DNA of 6,465 nucleotides from an uncultured Collinsella sp. (GCA_902479205.1 CABSNX010000113.1:1-6465); one strand, 5' to 3'. Positions 1 to 5,428 are shown, counted from the stretch's first letter. Notes: generated by a model from the letters alone, not told the origin. A program made the numbers and translations.

Positions 1-12
1 TATAAGAGACAG
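1..12. other. Residual Nextera adaptor (mosaic end) at contig edge
   Basis: The first 12 bases, TATAAGAGACAG, equal the last 12 bases of the 19-bp Tn5 mosaic-end/Nextera adaptor as I know it (AGATGTGTATAAGAGACAG). The match ends exactly where that adaptor joins insert DNA, so base 13 is probably the first genuine genomic base. A chance 12-base match exactly at the window edge is unlikely. The segment should not be translated as part of the first gene. Confidence 0.85.
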
Positions 13-13
13 G

Positions 14-406
14 TTGTTCTTTGGTTTTGGACTCATCCCCACAGCCGTGGCCTATGTCTTATATATGCAGGGTCTGTCCATGGGGCTCGAGACGTCGAAA
101 GTTCCCGTCGTAATGTCATTCGAGACGGTCGTCACCGTACTGCTGGGCATTGGTGTCTACGCCGAGCCCGCCGGCGCGATCAAGGTCCTGGGCATCGTGC
201 TGGTGCTCGCGTCCATCCTGATCATGAACACCGACTTCTCCAGGCTGCGCAACAGCGTCATTGTCAAACGTATTGTCGAGAGCATGACCTTTAAGCCCAA
301 CGCGTGGTGGACCGAAAAATCTCAGGACATGGATCTGTTTAAGGAACGCACTGGCATCGCGCTGGAGCCCACCGTGCAGGAAAGCCCCTGGTACTTCGTG
401 CGATAG
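14..406 (+). CDS. EamA/DMT-family transporter, C-terminal fragment (5' end missing)
   Basis: This is the C-terminal part of an integral membrane transporter of the drug/metabolite (EamA) superfamily. About 130 residues remain and the frame is open to the left edge, so the true start lies outside the window and the TTG at 14 is not a real start. Three hydrophobic segments are visible at fragment residues about 3-19, 28-49 and 54-72. The pattern of a PTAVAYVLYMQGL helix followed by VMSFETVVTVLLGIGVYAE matches the last helices of the second EamA repeat, where a helix usually ends in an acidic residue near 'E-P/A'. After the last helix comes an unusually long charged tail of about 58 residues containing a WW pair and ending in WYFVR. 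The substrate cannot be told. It is probably a separate unit from the PTS operon, which starts 183 bp later. Confidence 0.8.
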   Translation: MFFGFGLIPTAVAYVLYMQGLSMGLETSKVPVVMSFETVVTVLLGIGVYAEPAGAIKVLGIVLVLASILIMNTDFSRLRNSVIVKRIVESMTFKPNAWWTEKSQDMDLFKERTGIALEPTVQESPWYFVR

Positions 407-491
407 AGGATTGTGCACGGCGTCTGGCCTGGGGTTATCCAGCCAGCGCCGGCCTATCCAGCCCCAACGTTTCAAGTACGTTAAACCCGTC

Positions 492-519
492 AACGGTCGA
501 TTTTCACCCGCGAACGGTC
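492..519. repeat. Direct repeat AACGGTC x2, 21 bp apart
   Basis: AACGGTC occurs at 492-498 and 513-519. The 21-bp offset is two helical turns, so both copies face the same side of the DNA, upstream of the probable PTS promoter. This would suit a dimeric or cooperative regulator. The sequence shows only the repeat; binding is inference, and two 7-mers can arise by chance. Confidence 0.3.
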
Positions 520-543
520 TTTATACTAATTAGCAATATAAGC

Positions 544-573
544 AACGTATAAGACGTTATAATGACCATAACG
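544..573. promoter_or_regulatory. Overlapping inverted repeats at the PTS promoter (operator candidate)
   Basis: Two perfect small inverted repeats overlap the TATAAT box. AACGT-N5-ACGTT spans 544-558, and CGTTAT-N7-ATAACG spans 555-560 and 568-573. A related AACGT-N7-ACGTT lies upstream at 466-482. Sites centred on a -10 and start point are typical of repressor operators. No regulator gene is in the window, so the protein involved is unknown. Confidence 0.35.
558..563 (+). promoter_or_regulatory. Candidate -10 box of the PTS operon
   Basis: A perfect TATAAT lies 26 bases before the EIIAB start codon, in an AT-rich island (about 521-575) within an otherwise GC-rich region. No TTGACA-like -35 hexamer sits 16-18 bp upstream; that position reads roughly AATATA. 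The promoter may therefore need an activator, or the real promoter may be the TATACT at 522-527. The predicted transcript would have a very short leader. Confidence 0.45.
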
Positions 574-589
574 AAAAGGAGGAGGCAAG

Positions 590-1513
590 ATGAATCAGAT
601 CATTCTCGCATCTCATGGCGGCCTGGCCGCAGGCGCCAAAGACACGCTCGAGATGGTTCTCGGCGACGTGTCGAACGTCCACGTCGTGTCGCTTGCTCGT
701 GACGACAAGGAGCCCATCACCAATAAGGTGGACGCCATGATCGCCACGTTCAACGCGGACGACAGCGTCTATGTGCTGACCGATATGCTCGGCAGCTCGG
801 TCAACAACAACATGGTCGAGCTTTCCAAGAACGGCACGAAGTTCACGGTTGTCAGCGGTTTCAACATCCCGCTGGCGCTCACGCTCGCTATGAGCCCCGT
901 CCCCGTCAAGGGCGCCGAGCTTGCGGCCCTCATCAACGAGGCCCGCACCGGTCTGACCAACCCCAACGCACCGGTCGAGGCCGCCGCGGCTCCCGCCAAG
1001 AAGGTCAAGGCGTCCCGTCACAGCTCCGGTCCCGCCAAGATCGTCCTCGCACGTCTCGACTACCGTCTGCTGCACGGCCAGGTCGTCTTTACCTGGACCA
1101 CCAAGGTTCAGGCCGAGCGCATCATCGTCGTCGACAACGCTGCCGCCAACGATGACATCAAGAAGGGCGCTCTTAAGCTGGCCAAGCCCCAGGGCGTTCG
1201 CCTGAACGTCTTCACCGTCGAGCGTGCCCTCGCCAAGATGGACAAGCTCAACACCCTCGGCGAGCGCGTCATGTTCGTCTTTGGCAACACTGCCGAGATG
1301 CTGCAGTTCTGCCAGGGCTACAAGCTCGACGCCATCAACCTGGGCGCCACCGCCAACCACGACGGTGCTGATCAGGTCGGCGGCAAGGACAGCTCCGTCT
1401 TCCTCGACGCCAACCAGAAGGCCGACGTCAACCAGCTGCTCGACATGGGCATCAAGCTCTACGTCCAGCAGACCCCTACGTATCAGAGCGTCGACATCGA
1501 CGCCAAGCTGTAA
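590..1513 (+). CDS. Mannose-family PTS fused EIIAB component
   Basis: This is the cytoplasmic phosphotransfer subunit of a mannose-family (EII-Man) sugar PTS. It takes phosphate from HPr onto the EIIA domain, passes it to EIIB and then to the sugar entering through EIIC/EIID. Of its 307 residues, about 2-118 form the EIIA domain with the active-site ILASHG motif (His9) and TDMLGSS around Asp66. An Ala/Pro/Lys-rich linker covers about 120-148. Residues 149-307 form EIIB with the signature ARLDYRLLHGQV, where His162 is the phosphorylation site. The ATG at 590 follows a strong AGGAGGAGG Shine-Dalgarno at 577-585. EIIA and EIIB are fused here, as in E. coli ManX; as I recall, they are separate proteins in the Salmonella gfr system. 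It is the first gene of the EIIAB-EIIC-EIID set. The family is certain; the sugar is not readable from this subunit. Confidence 0.95.
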   Translation: MNQIILASHGGLAAGAKDTLEMVLGDVSNVHVVSLARDDKEPITNKVDAMIATFNADDSVYVLTDMLGSSVNNNMVELSKNGTKFTVVSGFNIPLALTLAMSPVPVKGAELAALINEARTGLTNPNAPVEAAAAPAKKVKASRHSSGPAKIVLARLDYRLLHGQVVFTWTTKVQAERIIVVDNAAANDDIKKGALKLAKPQGVRLNVFTVERALAKMDKLNTLGERVMFVFGNTAEMLQFCQGYKLDAINLGATANHDGADQVGGKDSSVFLDANQKADVNQLLDMGIKLYVQQTPTYQSVDIDAKL

Positions 1514-1518
1514 TCAAC

Positions 1519-1532
1519 CAGGCTTTTGCCTG
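1519..1532 (+). other. Small intergenic hairpin between EIIAB and EIIC
   Basis: CAGGC-TTTT-GCCTG forms a perfect 5-bp stem with a 4-nt loop, 4 bases before the EIIC ribosome-binding site (AAAGGAG, 1537-1543). No T-tract follows, so it is unlikely to be a terminator. It may affect stability or translation of the polycistronic mRNA. It is short enough to be chance. Confidence 0.35.
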
Positions 1533-1549
1533 ACTGAAAGGAGAAGGGT

Positions 1550-2344
1550 ATGAATACGTTCATCAGTGCGGTGCTCGTCGGCCTCGTCGGCGTGTTCTGC
1601 ATGTGGGACTCCCGCCTGCTCGGTCGTCTTAACTTCGAGCAGCCCCTCGTTGGCGCTACGCTCGTCGGTCTGCTGCTGGGCGATGTGCCCACCGGCCTTG
1701 CCGTCGGTGCCGCCGTCGAGCTCGTGTCCATGGGCCTGGTGCAGGTCGGCGCCGCCGTTCCGCCCGATATGGTCCTGGGCGGCATCGTGGCCGCTGCCTT
1801 TGCGTGCCTGACCGATGCTTCCGCCGAGACCGCCATGACGATCGCCATCCCGGTCGCCGTCCTGGGTCAGCTCCTCGGCATCGTGTTCCGTTCCATCATC
1901 GCCGCCCTCACCCATGTGGCAGATAGCGCGATCGATAACGGAAAGTTCAAGACCGCCTACCGTATGCACATCTGCGCCGGCTCCGGTCTGTACGCCGTCA
2001 TGTACTTCCTGCCGATCTTCCTCGCCGTCTTTGTTGGCACCGACCTGGTTCAGGCCATCGTCAACATGGTTCCCGAGTGGCTGTCCACTGGTCTTAACGT
2101 TTCGACCAAGATCATGACCGCCTACGGCTTGGCCCTGCTGCTCACCATGATGATCAAGAAGGGTATGACTCCGTTCCTGTTCATCGGTTTCCTGCTCGCC
2201 GCTTACCTCAACCTGTCCGTCATCGCGGTCGCTCTGATCGGTGTGTGCCTGGCTGTCGTCTTCATGGGCTTCAAGTTCAACGGTTCCCATGCAGCCGCCG
2301 GTGTCGATTCCGACTATGATCCGCTCGAAGACGACGAAGACTAA
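1550..2344 (+). CDS. Mannose-family PTS EIIC membrane component
   Basis: This integral membrane subunit forms the sugar translocation path together with EIID. Its 264 residues contain several long hydrophobic segments (about 3-18, 33-62, 74-88, 94-118, 141-165, 187-204 and 207-247). The EIIC signature is clear: GAAVELVSMG at 53-62 followed by GAAVPPD at 67-73, matching the GA.xE....G and GAAVAPD region of ManY. The C-terminus is strongly acidic (DSDYDPLEDDED), presumably cytoplasmic. The length fits the family (about 250-270). The start is set by AAAGGAG at 1537-1543, six bases before the ATG. It lies 36 bp after EIIAB and 13 bp before EIID, so the three are almost certainly co-transcribed. 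Substrate specificity lies largely in EIIC/EIID and cannot be assigned by eye. Confidence 0.95.
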   Translation: MNTFISAVLVGLVGVFCMWDSRLLGRLNFEQPLVGATLVGLLLGDVPTGLAVGAAVELVSMGLVQVGAAVPPDMVLGGIVAAAFACLTDASAETAMTIAIPVAVLGQLLGIVFRSIIAALTHVADSAIDNGKFKTAYRMHICAGSGLYAVMYFLPIFLAVFVGTDLVQAIVNMVPEWLSTGLNVSTKIMTAYGLALLLTMMIKKGMTPFLFIGFLLAAYLNLSVIAVALIGVCLAVVFMGFKFNGSHAAAGVDSDYDPLEDDED

Positions 2345-2357
2345 GGAGGAACACACT

Positions 2358-3191
2358 ATGGCAACCGCAACCAAGGACGTGTCCCTGAACAAGAAGGTCA
2401 GCCAGTTCTTCTGGCGCTCCTGGGCCATCCAGGCCTCTTGGAACTACGAGCGTCAGATGAACATGGGCTTCCTCTACGGCATGGTTCCCACGCTTGATCG
2501 CCTCTATCCGGATGAGTCCGACCCCAAGCAGCTCGCTGCTAAGAAAGAGGCTTACCACCGTCACATGGCGTTCTACAACTGCACCCCGCAGACGAGCGCT
2601 TTCATCCTGGGCCTCGCCGCCTCCATGGAGGAGGAGTACGCCAAGGATCCCGAGAACTTCGATCCCGATTCGATCAACGCGGTCAAGACCTCCCTCATGG
2701 GTCCGCTTTCCGGCATCGGTGACTCCTTCTTCCAGGGCACCATCCGCGTTATCGCCTTTGGCCTGGGCGTTCAGCTGGCTCAGCAGGGCTCCATCATGGG
2801 CCCGATCCTGGCCATGCTCATCTCCATCGTCCCCTCTGTGCTGATCACTTGGTTCGCAGCCAAGATGGGCTATCAGGGCGGCCACGAGTACCTGAGCAAG
2901 CTTCAGGGCGGCGACCTCATGGAGAAGCTCATGTATGTCTGTGGCATCGTGGGTCTTATGTCCGTGGGCGGCATGATCGCCACGCTGATCGGCGCCACTA
3001 CCCCGCTGCAGTTCGCTGAGGGTACCGTCGTTATCCAGGACATCCTGGACGGCATGATGCCCCAGATGATCTCCCTCGGCCTCACCGGCCTTATGTACTG
3101 GCTCATCAAGAAGAACGTCAACACCGGTTGGCTTCTCGTGATCGCCATTGTGGGCGGCATCGCCCTCTCCGCGGCCGGCATCCTGGCCTAG
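2358..3191 (+). CDS. Mannose-family PTS EIID membrane component
   Basis: This second membrane subunit of the EII-Man permease is 277 residues long, typical of the family. The N-terminal conserved region SWNYERQMNMGFLYGMVP is at about 27-44, FYNCTPQTSAFILG at 72-85, and the hallmark SLMGPLSGIGDSFFQGT at 112-128. Hydrophobic segments follow at about 130-168, 191-212, 236-251 and 257-275. The frame is open further upstream, but the ATG at 2358 is the start: AAGGAGGA (2343-2350) sits seven bases before it and overlaps the TAA of EIIC (2342-2344). That arrangement favours translational coupling with EIIC. An earlier start would overlap EIIC by more than 100 bp and give a non-family N-terminus. Confidence 0.95.
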   Translation: MATATKDVSLNKKVSQFFWRSWAIQASWNYERQMNMGFLYGMVPTLDRLYPDESDPKQLAAKKEAYHRHMAFYNCTPQTSAFILGLAASMEEEYAKDPENFDPDSINAVKTSLMGPLSGIGDSFFQGTIRVIAFGLGVQLAQQGSIMGPILAMLISIVPSVLITWFAAKMGYQGGHEYLSKLQGGDLMEKLMYVCGIVGLMSVGGMIATLIGATTPLQFAEGTVVIQDILDGMMPQMISLGLTGLMYWLIKKNVNTGWLLVIAIVGGIALSAAGILA

Positions 3192-3221
3192 TCGCGACTA
3201 AGCGCCTAACCGCTTTCCCCC

Positions 3222-3260
3222 GGGGGCCTGCCTGGCATCCCATACCCCAGGCAGGCTTCC
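3222..3260 (+). other. Strong hairpin after EIID, no T-tract
   Basis: GCCTGCCTGG (3226-3235) pairs perfectly with CCAGGCAGGC (3247-3256) around an 11-nt loop. The stem can extend to 3222 and 3260 through two G-U and two G-C pairs. It lies 31 bases after the EIID stop. What follows is ATCCCCAAAA, not a run of T, so classical intrinsic termination is doubtful. A 3'-end protecting or processing role for the PTS mRNA, or a partial terminator lowering expression of the deglycase gene, is possible. Confidence 0.6.
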
Positions 3261-3269
3261 ATCCCCAAA

Positions 3270-3299
3270 ATGTGACAAAGGGCAGTCCCTTTGTCACAT
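3270..3299. repeat. Perfect 13-bp palindrome, ATGTGACAAAGGG arms
   Basis: ATGTGACAAAGGG (3270-3282) and its exact reverse complement (3287-3299) flank a 4-nt loop, CAGT. No T-tract follows. Its right half, CAGTCCCTTT, resembles CTGTCCCTTT in the hairpin at 4485-4519. From memory, similar palindromes are scattered between genes in Coriobacteriia, so this may be a dispersed repeat-type element. Only the structure and the local similarity are seen here. Confidence 0.7.
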
Positions 3300-3389
3300 C
3301 CTCAACGGGCCGGCGACTCGGTCCAAACCACGGTAACCCTGCGAGCGCCCGGCAATGTGGCGCCGCAAAAATCGAAAGGAATGTGTCAG

Positions 3390-4373
3390 ATGTACGAGAT
3401 CGACCTTAACCTCCCTAAGCAGATCGTCGCTGACGTCCTGTCCAACCACGAGATCCACAGCGTCGCCTTCGTCGGCTGCGGCGCTTCCATGTCCGACCTT
3501 TACCCCGCCAAGTACTTCCTGGCCAACAACACGGACAAGCTGAACGTTCAGATCTTCACCGCTAACGAGTTCAACTACGACACGCCCTCCTGGGTCAACG
3601 AGCACACCTTCGTGATCACCTGCTCCCTCGGTGGCTCCACGCCCGAGACCGTCGAGGCCAACAAGACCGCCAAGAAGCACAATTGCCCGGTCGTCTCCCT
3701 CACCAACAAGGCTGGCTCCGCTCTGACCGTCGACGCCGACCACGTCATCGTTCACGGCTTCCACGCCAACTACGCTGCCAAGTGCGAGAAGCCCGGCTAT
3801 GCTATCGCTCTTGCTCTCGAGATCCTTCAGCAGACCGAGGGCTATGACCACTACGAGGACATGATCACCGGCCTCACCAACATCTTCGATCTCTGCGAGA
3901 ACGCCGCTCAGCACTGCAAGAAGCTCGCCAAGAAGTTCGCCGAGGACTTCAAGGACGACAAGATGATTTACTTCATGGCTTCCGGTGCCTCCGAGAAGAT
4001 GGCTTATTCTCACGCCGCCTTCCTGTTCACCGAGATGCAGTGGATCGACGCCGCCGCCTACAACACCGGCGAGTACTTCCACGGCCCGTTCGAGGTTTCC
4101 ACCGAGGGTAAGCCCTACGTCTTCTTCATGTCCGATGGCGCCACCCGTCCGATGGACGCCCGCGCCCTCACCTTCCTTGAGCGCATGGGCGCCAAGGTCG
4201 CTCTGATCGACTCCAAGGACTACGGCCTGGCTGACGCCGTGCCCGCGAGCGTCATCACCTACTTCAACCCGCTGCTGCACCTCGCCGTTATGCGTGAGTA
4301 CGGCAACCAGATCGCCGAGGCCCGTCAGCACCCGCTGACCATGCGTCGCTACATGTGGAAGCTTTCCTACTAA
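3390..4373 (+). CDS. SIS-domain sugar-phosphate deglycase, FraB/FrlB/GfrF-like
   Basis: This is a cytoplasmic two-SIS-domain enzyme of 327 residues, predicted to hydrolyse a 6-phosphorylated sugar-amine (Amadori-type) conjugate to hexose 6-phosphate plus an amino compound. SIS domain 1 shows FVGCGAS at 27-33 and SLGGSTPETVEA at 79-90. SIS domain 2 covers about 190-300, with ASGASEKMAY at 197-206. It closely resembles Salmonella FraB as I remember it: LQQTEGYxHY at 146-155, EMQW at 215-218, GEYFHGPFE at 227-235, and the end ARQHPLTMRRYMWK at 311-324. Glu215 and His231 are 16 residues apart, like the FraB catalytic pair (Glu214/His230 by recall). The ATG at 3390 is chosen because AAAGGA (3375-3380) lies nine bases upstream; the ATG at 3381 is too close to it. 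It follows the PTS genes after 198 bp. Alternative: a deglycase for glucoselysine or fructoselysine phosphates, or another aminosugar-phosphate enzyme. Confidence 0.85.
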   Translation: MYEIDLNLPKQIVADVLSNHEIHSVAFVGCGASMSDLYPAKYFLANNTDKLNVQIFTANEFNYDTPSWVNEHTFVITCSLGGSTPETVEANKTAKKHNCPVVSLTNKAGSALTVDADHVIVHGFHANYAAKCEKPGYAIALALEILQQTEGYDHYEDMITGLTNIFDLCENAAQHCKKLAKKFAEDFKDDKMIYFMASGASEKMAYSHAAFLFTEMQWIDAAAYNTGEYFHGPFEVSTEGKPYVFFMSDGATRPMDARALTFLERMGAKVALIDSKDYGLADAVPASVITYFNPLLHLAVMREYGNQIAEARQHPLTMRRYMWKLSY

Positions 4374-4407
4374 TCACAAGTAAGTAGACCTTACGGGTTG
4401 ATTGAGA

Positions 4408-4439
4408 GGGGATGGGGTTTGCGCCCCGTCCCCTTTTTT
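4408..4439 (+). terminator. Intrinsic terminator after the deglycase gene
   Basis: GGGGATGGGG (4408-4417) pairs with CCCCGTCCCC (4424-4433) over ten pairs with a single G-U, around the loop TTTGCG, followed directly by six T (4434-4439). It lies 34 bases after the deglycase stop. It closes the PTS-deglycase unit and separates it from the HAD gene. Confidence 0.92.
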
Positions 4440-4441
4440 GC

Positions 4442-4480
4442 TCTGGGGAGGGCGTGTTCGTCGTTCCATAAAACCCCAGA
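4442..4480 (+). other. Inverted repeat TCTGGGG/CCCCAGA in the HAD leader
   Basis: TCTGGGG (4442-4448) and CCCCAGA (4474-4480) are exact reverse complements with a 25-base interval. With the hairpin at 4485-4519 they make most of the 95-base HAD leader potentially structured. No convincing -35/-10 pair is visible here; GATAAA at 4479-4484 is the best weak -10. Confidence 0.3.
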
Positions 4481-4484
4481 TAAA

Positions 4485-4519
4485 ACCTACCAAAATAAAC
4501 CTGTCCCTTTTTGGCAGGT
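4485..4519. repeat. Imperfect hairpin with CTGTCCCTTT core before HAD gene
   Basis: ACCTACCAAAA (4485-4495) pairs with TTTTGGCAGGT (4509-4519), ten pairs with one A-C mismatch, around a 13-nt loop holding CCTGTCCC. It ends two bases before the HAD ribosome-binding site (4522-4528). The CTGTCCCTTT core is similar to the palindrome at 3270-3299, and I recall like sequences between genes of Coriobacteriia. It may be a dispersed palindromic repeat, or it may influence translation start. Confidence 0.6.
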
Positions 4520-4534
4520 GGGGAGGAGATGCGT

Positions 4535-5164
4535 ATGATCAAGGCAGTGCTGTTTGACATGGACGGCGTGCTGGTCGATACCGAGTGGTTCTACAACCGT
4601 CGCCGCGTGGCGTTTATGGAAGAGAAGGGGTTTCACTTTGACGAGATTCCCGATCTTTCGGGATCTAACGAGCCCGCCATTTGGGAGGCGCTGGTGCCCG
4701 ACGATGTTGAGCTGCGCGAGCGCCTGCGCGTGGAGTACAAGCAGGTCTACAGTCCGGACCATCCCGTTCCGTATGCCGAGCTGCTCAACGAGCAGACGGA
4801 GCCGGTGATGCGTGAGCTGCACGAGCGCGGCGTGAAGTGCGCTATCGCGAGCTCGTCCTATCGTGAGCTGATCGACGAGCTGGTGGAGATCGCCGGTATC
4901 GCCGACGTGCTGGACTACACCATCAGCGGTCACGAGTGCAGTGCGTTTAAGCCCGACCCCGAGATCTACCTGCGTGCCATGGAGGCGCTGGGGGTGGAGC
5001 CTGCCGAGTGCCTGGTTATCGAGGACTCGCCTTTGGGTATCGAGGCCGGCAAGCGCTCCGGCGCCCGCGTCCTGGCGCTGCGCCCGCACGAGGGCGTCAA
5101 CCTCGATCAATCGCGAGCCGATGCCGTTATCGATAATCTGACCGACATTTTGGCCGCTTTGTAG
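4535..5164 (+). CDS. HAD-superfamily hydrolase, beta-phosphoglucomutase-like
   Basis: This is a cytoplasmic HAD-family enzyme of 209 residues, acting on phosphate esters by an Asp-phosphate intermediate. All four HAD motifs are present: I, FDMDGVLVDTE at 7-17 with nucleophile Asp8 and acid/base Asp10; II, AIASSS at 103-108 (Ser106); III, Lys139 in AFKPDPEIY; IV, VIEDSPLGIEAG at 161-172 with Glu163-Asp164. The helical cap lies between motifs I and II, as in the beta-PGM/phosphatase subfamily. The ATG at 4535 is chosen because GGAGGAG (4522-4528) lies six bases upstream; the ATG at 4529 directly abuts it. The terminator at 4408-4439 makes it a separate unit. It could be a mutase or a broad sugar-phosphate phosphatase; motifs alone do not decide, and a link to the PTS pathway is only positional. 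Confidence 0.9.
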   Translation: MIKAVLFDMDGVLVDTEWFYNRRRVAFMEEKGFHFDEIPDLSGSNEPAIWEALVPDDVELRERLRVEYKQVYSPDHPVPYAELLNEQTEPVMRELHERGVKCAIASSSYRELIDELVEIAGIADVLDYTISGHECSAFKPDPEIYLRAMEALGVEPAECLVIEDSPLGIEAGKRSGARVLALRPHEGVNLDQSRADAVIDNLTDILAAL

Positions 5165-5221
5165 TGTCAATCCGCCGCGAGAAGCACGGGTTCAAACGTT
5201 TTTTGTGGTGGACTGGCTCAA

Positions 5222-5255
5222 TTTGGTTTCGATTTTGATCCGTTTGGCTTCGATT
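5222..5255. repeat. Tandem-like direct repeat TTTGGYTTCGATT
   Basis: TTTGGTTTCGATT (5222-5234) and TTTGGCTTCGATT (5243-5255) agree at 12 of 13 positions, 21 bp apart, just before the long palindrome. Whether they belong to that element or to the 3' region of the HAD transcript is unclear. Confidence 0.4.
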
Positions 5256-5261
5256 CGGGCT

Positions 5262-5380
5262 AAGTGAGTAGACTTTTTGGCGCAGGCCGAGCACAATGCA
5301 TATCTTCCTTTGTAAAACCGCAGGTCACAGAGTTGGCGGTTTTGGGTGTGCTCGGCAGATTGTAATAAGTCTACTCACTT
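5262..5380. repeat. 119-nt nested palindrome (three perfect stems)
   Basis: Three nested perfect inverted repeats share one axis. AAGTGAGTAGACTT (5262-5275) pairs with 5367-5380 over 14 bp; GCCGAGCACA (5286-5295) with 5347-5356 over 10 bp; AAAACCGC (5314-5321) with 5336-5343 over 8 bp. Internal loops are uneven (18 nt against 3 nt between the inner stems), and the apical loop is 14 nt. No reading frame fits it and no T-tract follows. It could be a MITE- or REP-like repeat or a structured RNA. It lies between the HAD and YitT genes, both on the + strand. Confidence 0.8.
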
Positions 5381-5428
5381 GTAATTTGGGCCTTTGGTCG
5401 TGGGGGTTGCTGGTCCCGCTTTGGTCGT

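Noticed and set aside
429..466. Terminator after the EamA gene
   Set aside because: TGGGG/CCCCA and CTGG/CCAG stems are short and competing, with no T-tract; TATCCAGCC occurs twice (436-444, 455-463) but gives no stable hairpin.
407..589. Sigma-54 promoter, as in the Salmonella gfr operon
   Set aside because: No TGGCAC-N5-TTGC-like element is visible before EIIAB; the TATAAT box suggests a housekeeping sigma factor instead.
557..1360. 267-codon open frame on the minus strand
   Set aside because: It lies wholly opposite the EIIAB gene, its translation is low-complexity (rich in V, G, D, L, E) with no family motif, and long antisense frames are expected in GC-rich coding DNA.
2241..2357. Upstream start for EIID
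   Set aside because: It would overlap EIIC by over 100 bases and add a Ser-rich non-family segment; ATG 2358 has a strong ribosome-binding site.
1514..2428. 304-codon minus-strand frame
   Set aside because: Shadow of EIIC; Asp/His/Gly/Gln-rich translation, no ribosome-binding site or motif.
3291..3389. Upstream start for the SIS gene
   Set aside because: The extra 33 residues begin inside a palindrome, have no ribosome-binding site and do not look like the family; ATG 3390 has AAAGGA nine bases upstream.
3294..4331. 345-codon minus-strand frame
   Set aside because: Antisense shadow of the SIS gene; repetitive V/G/L/E translation, and the sense frame carries clear SIS motifs.
5180..5204. 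Terminator after the HAD gene (six T at 5199-5204)
   Set aside because: The upstream bases form no stable GC-rich stem, only AAACGTTT-type self-complementarity, so the T-run alone is not enough.
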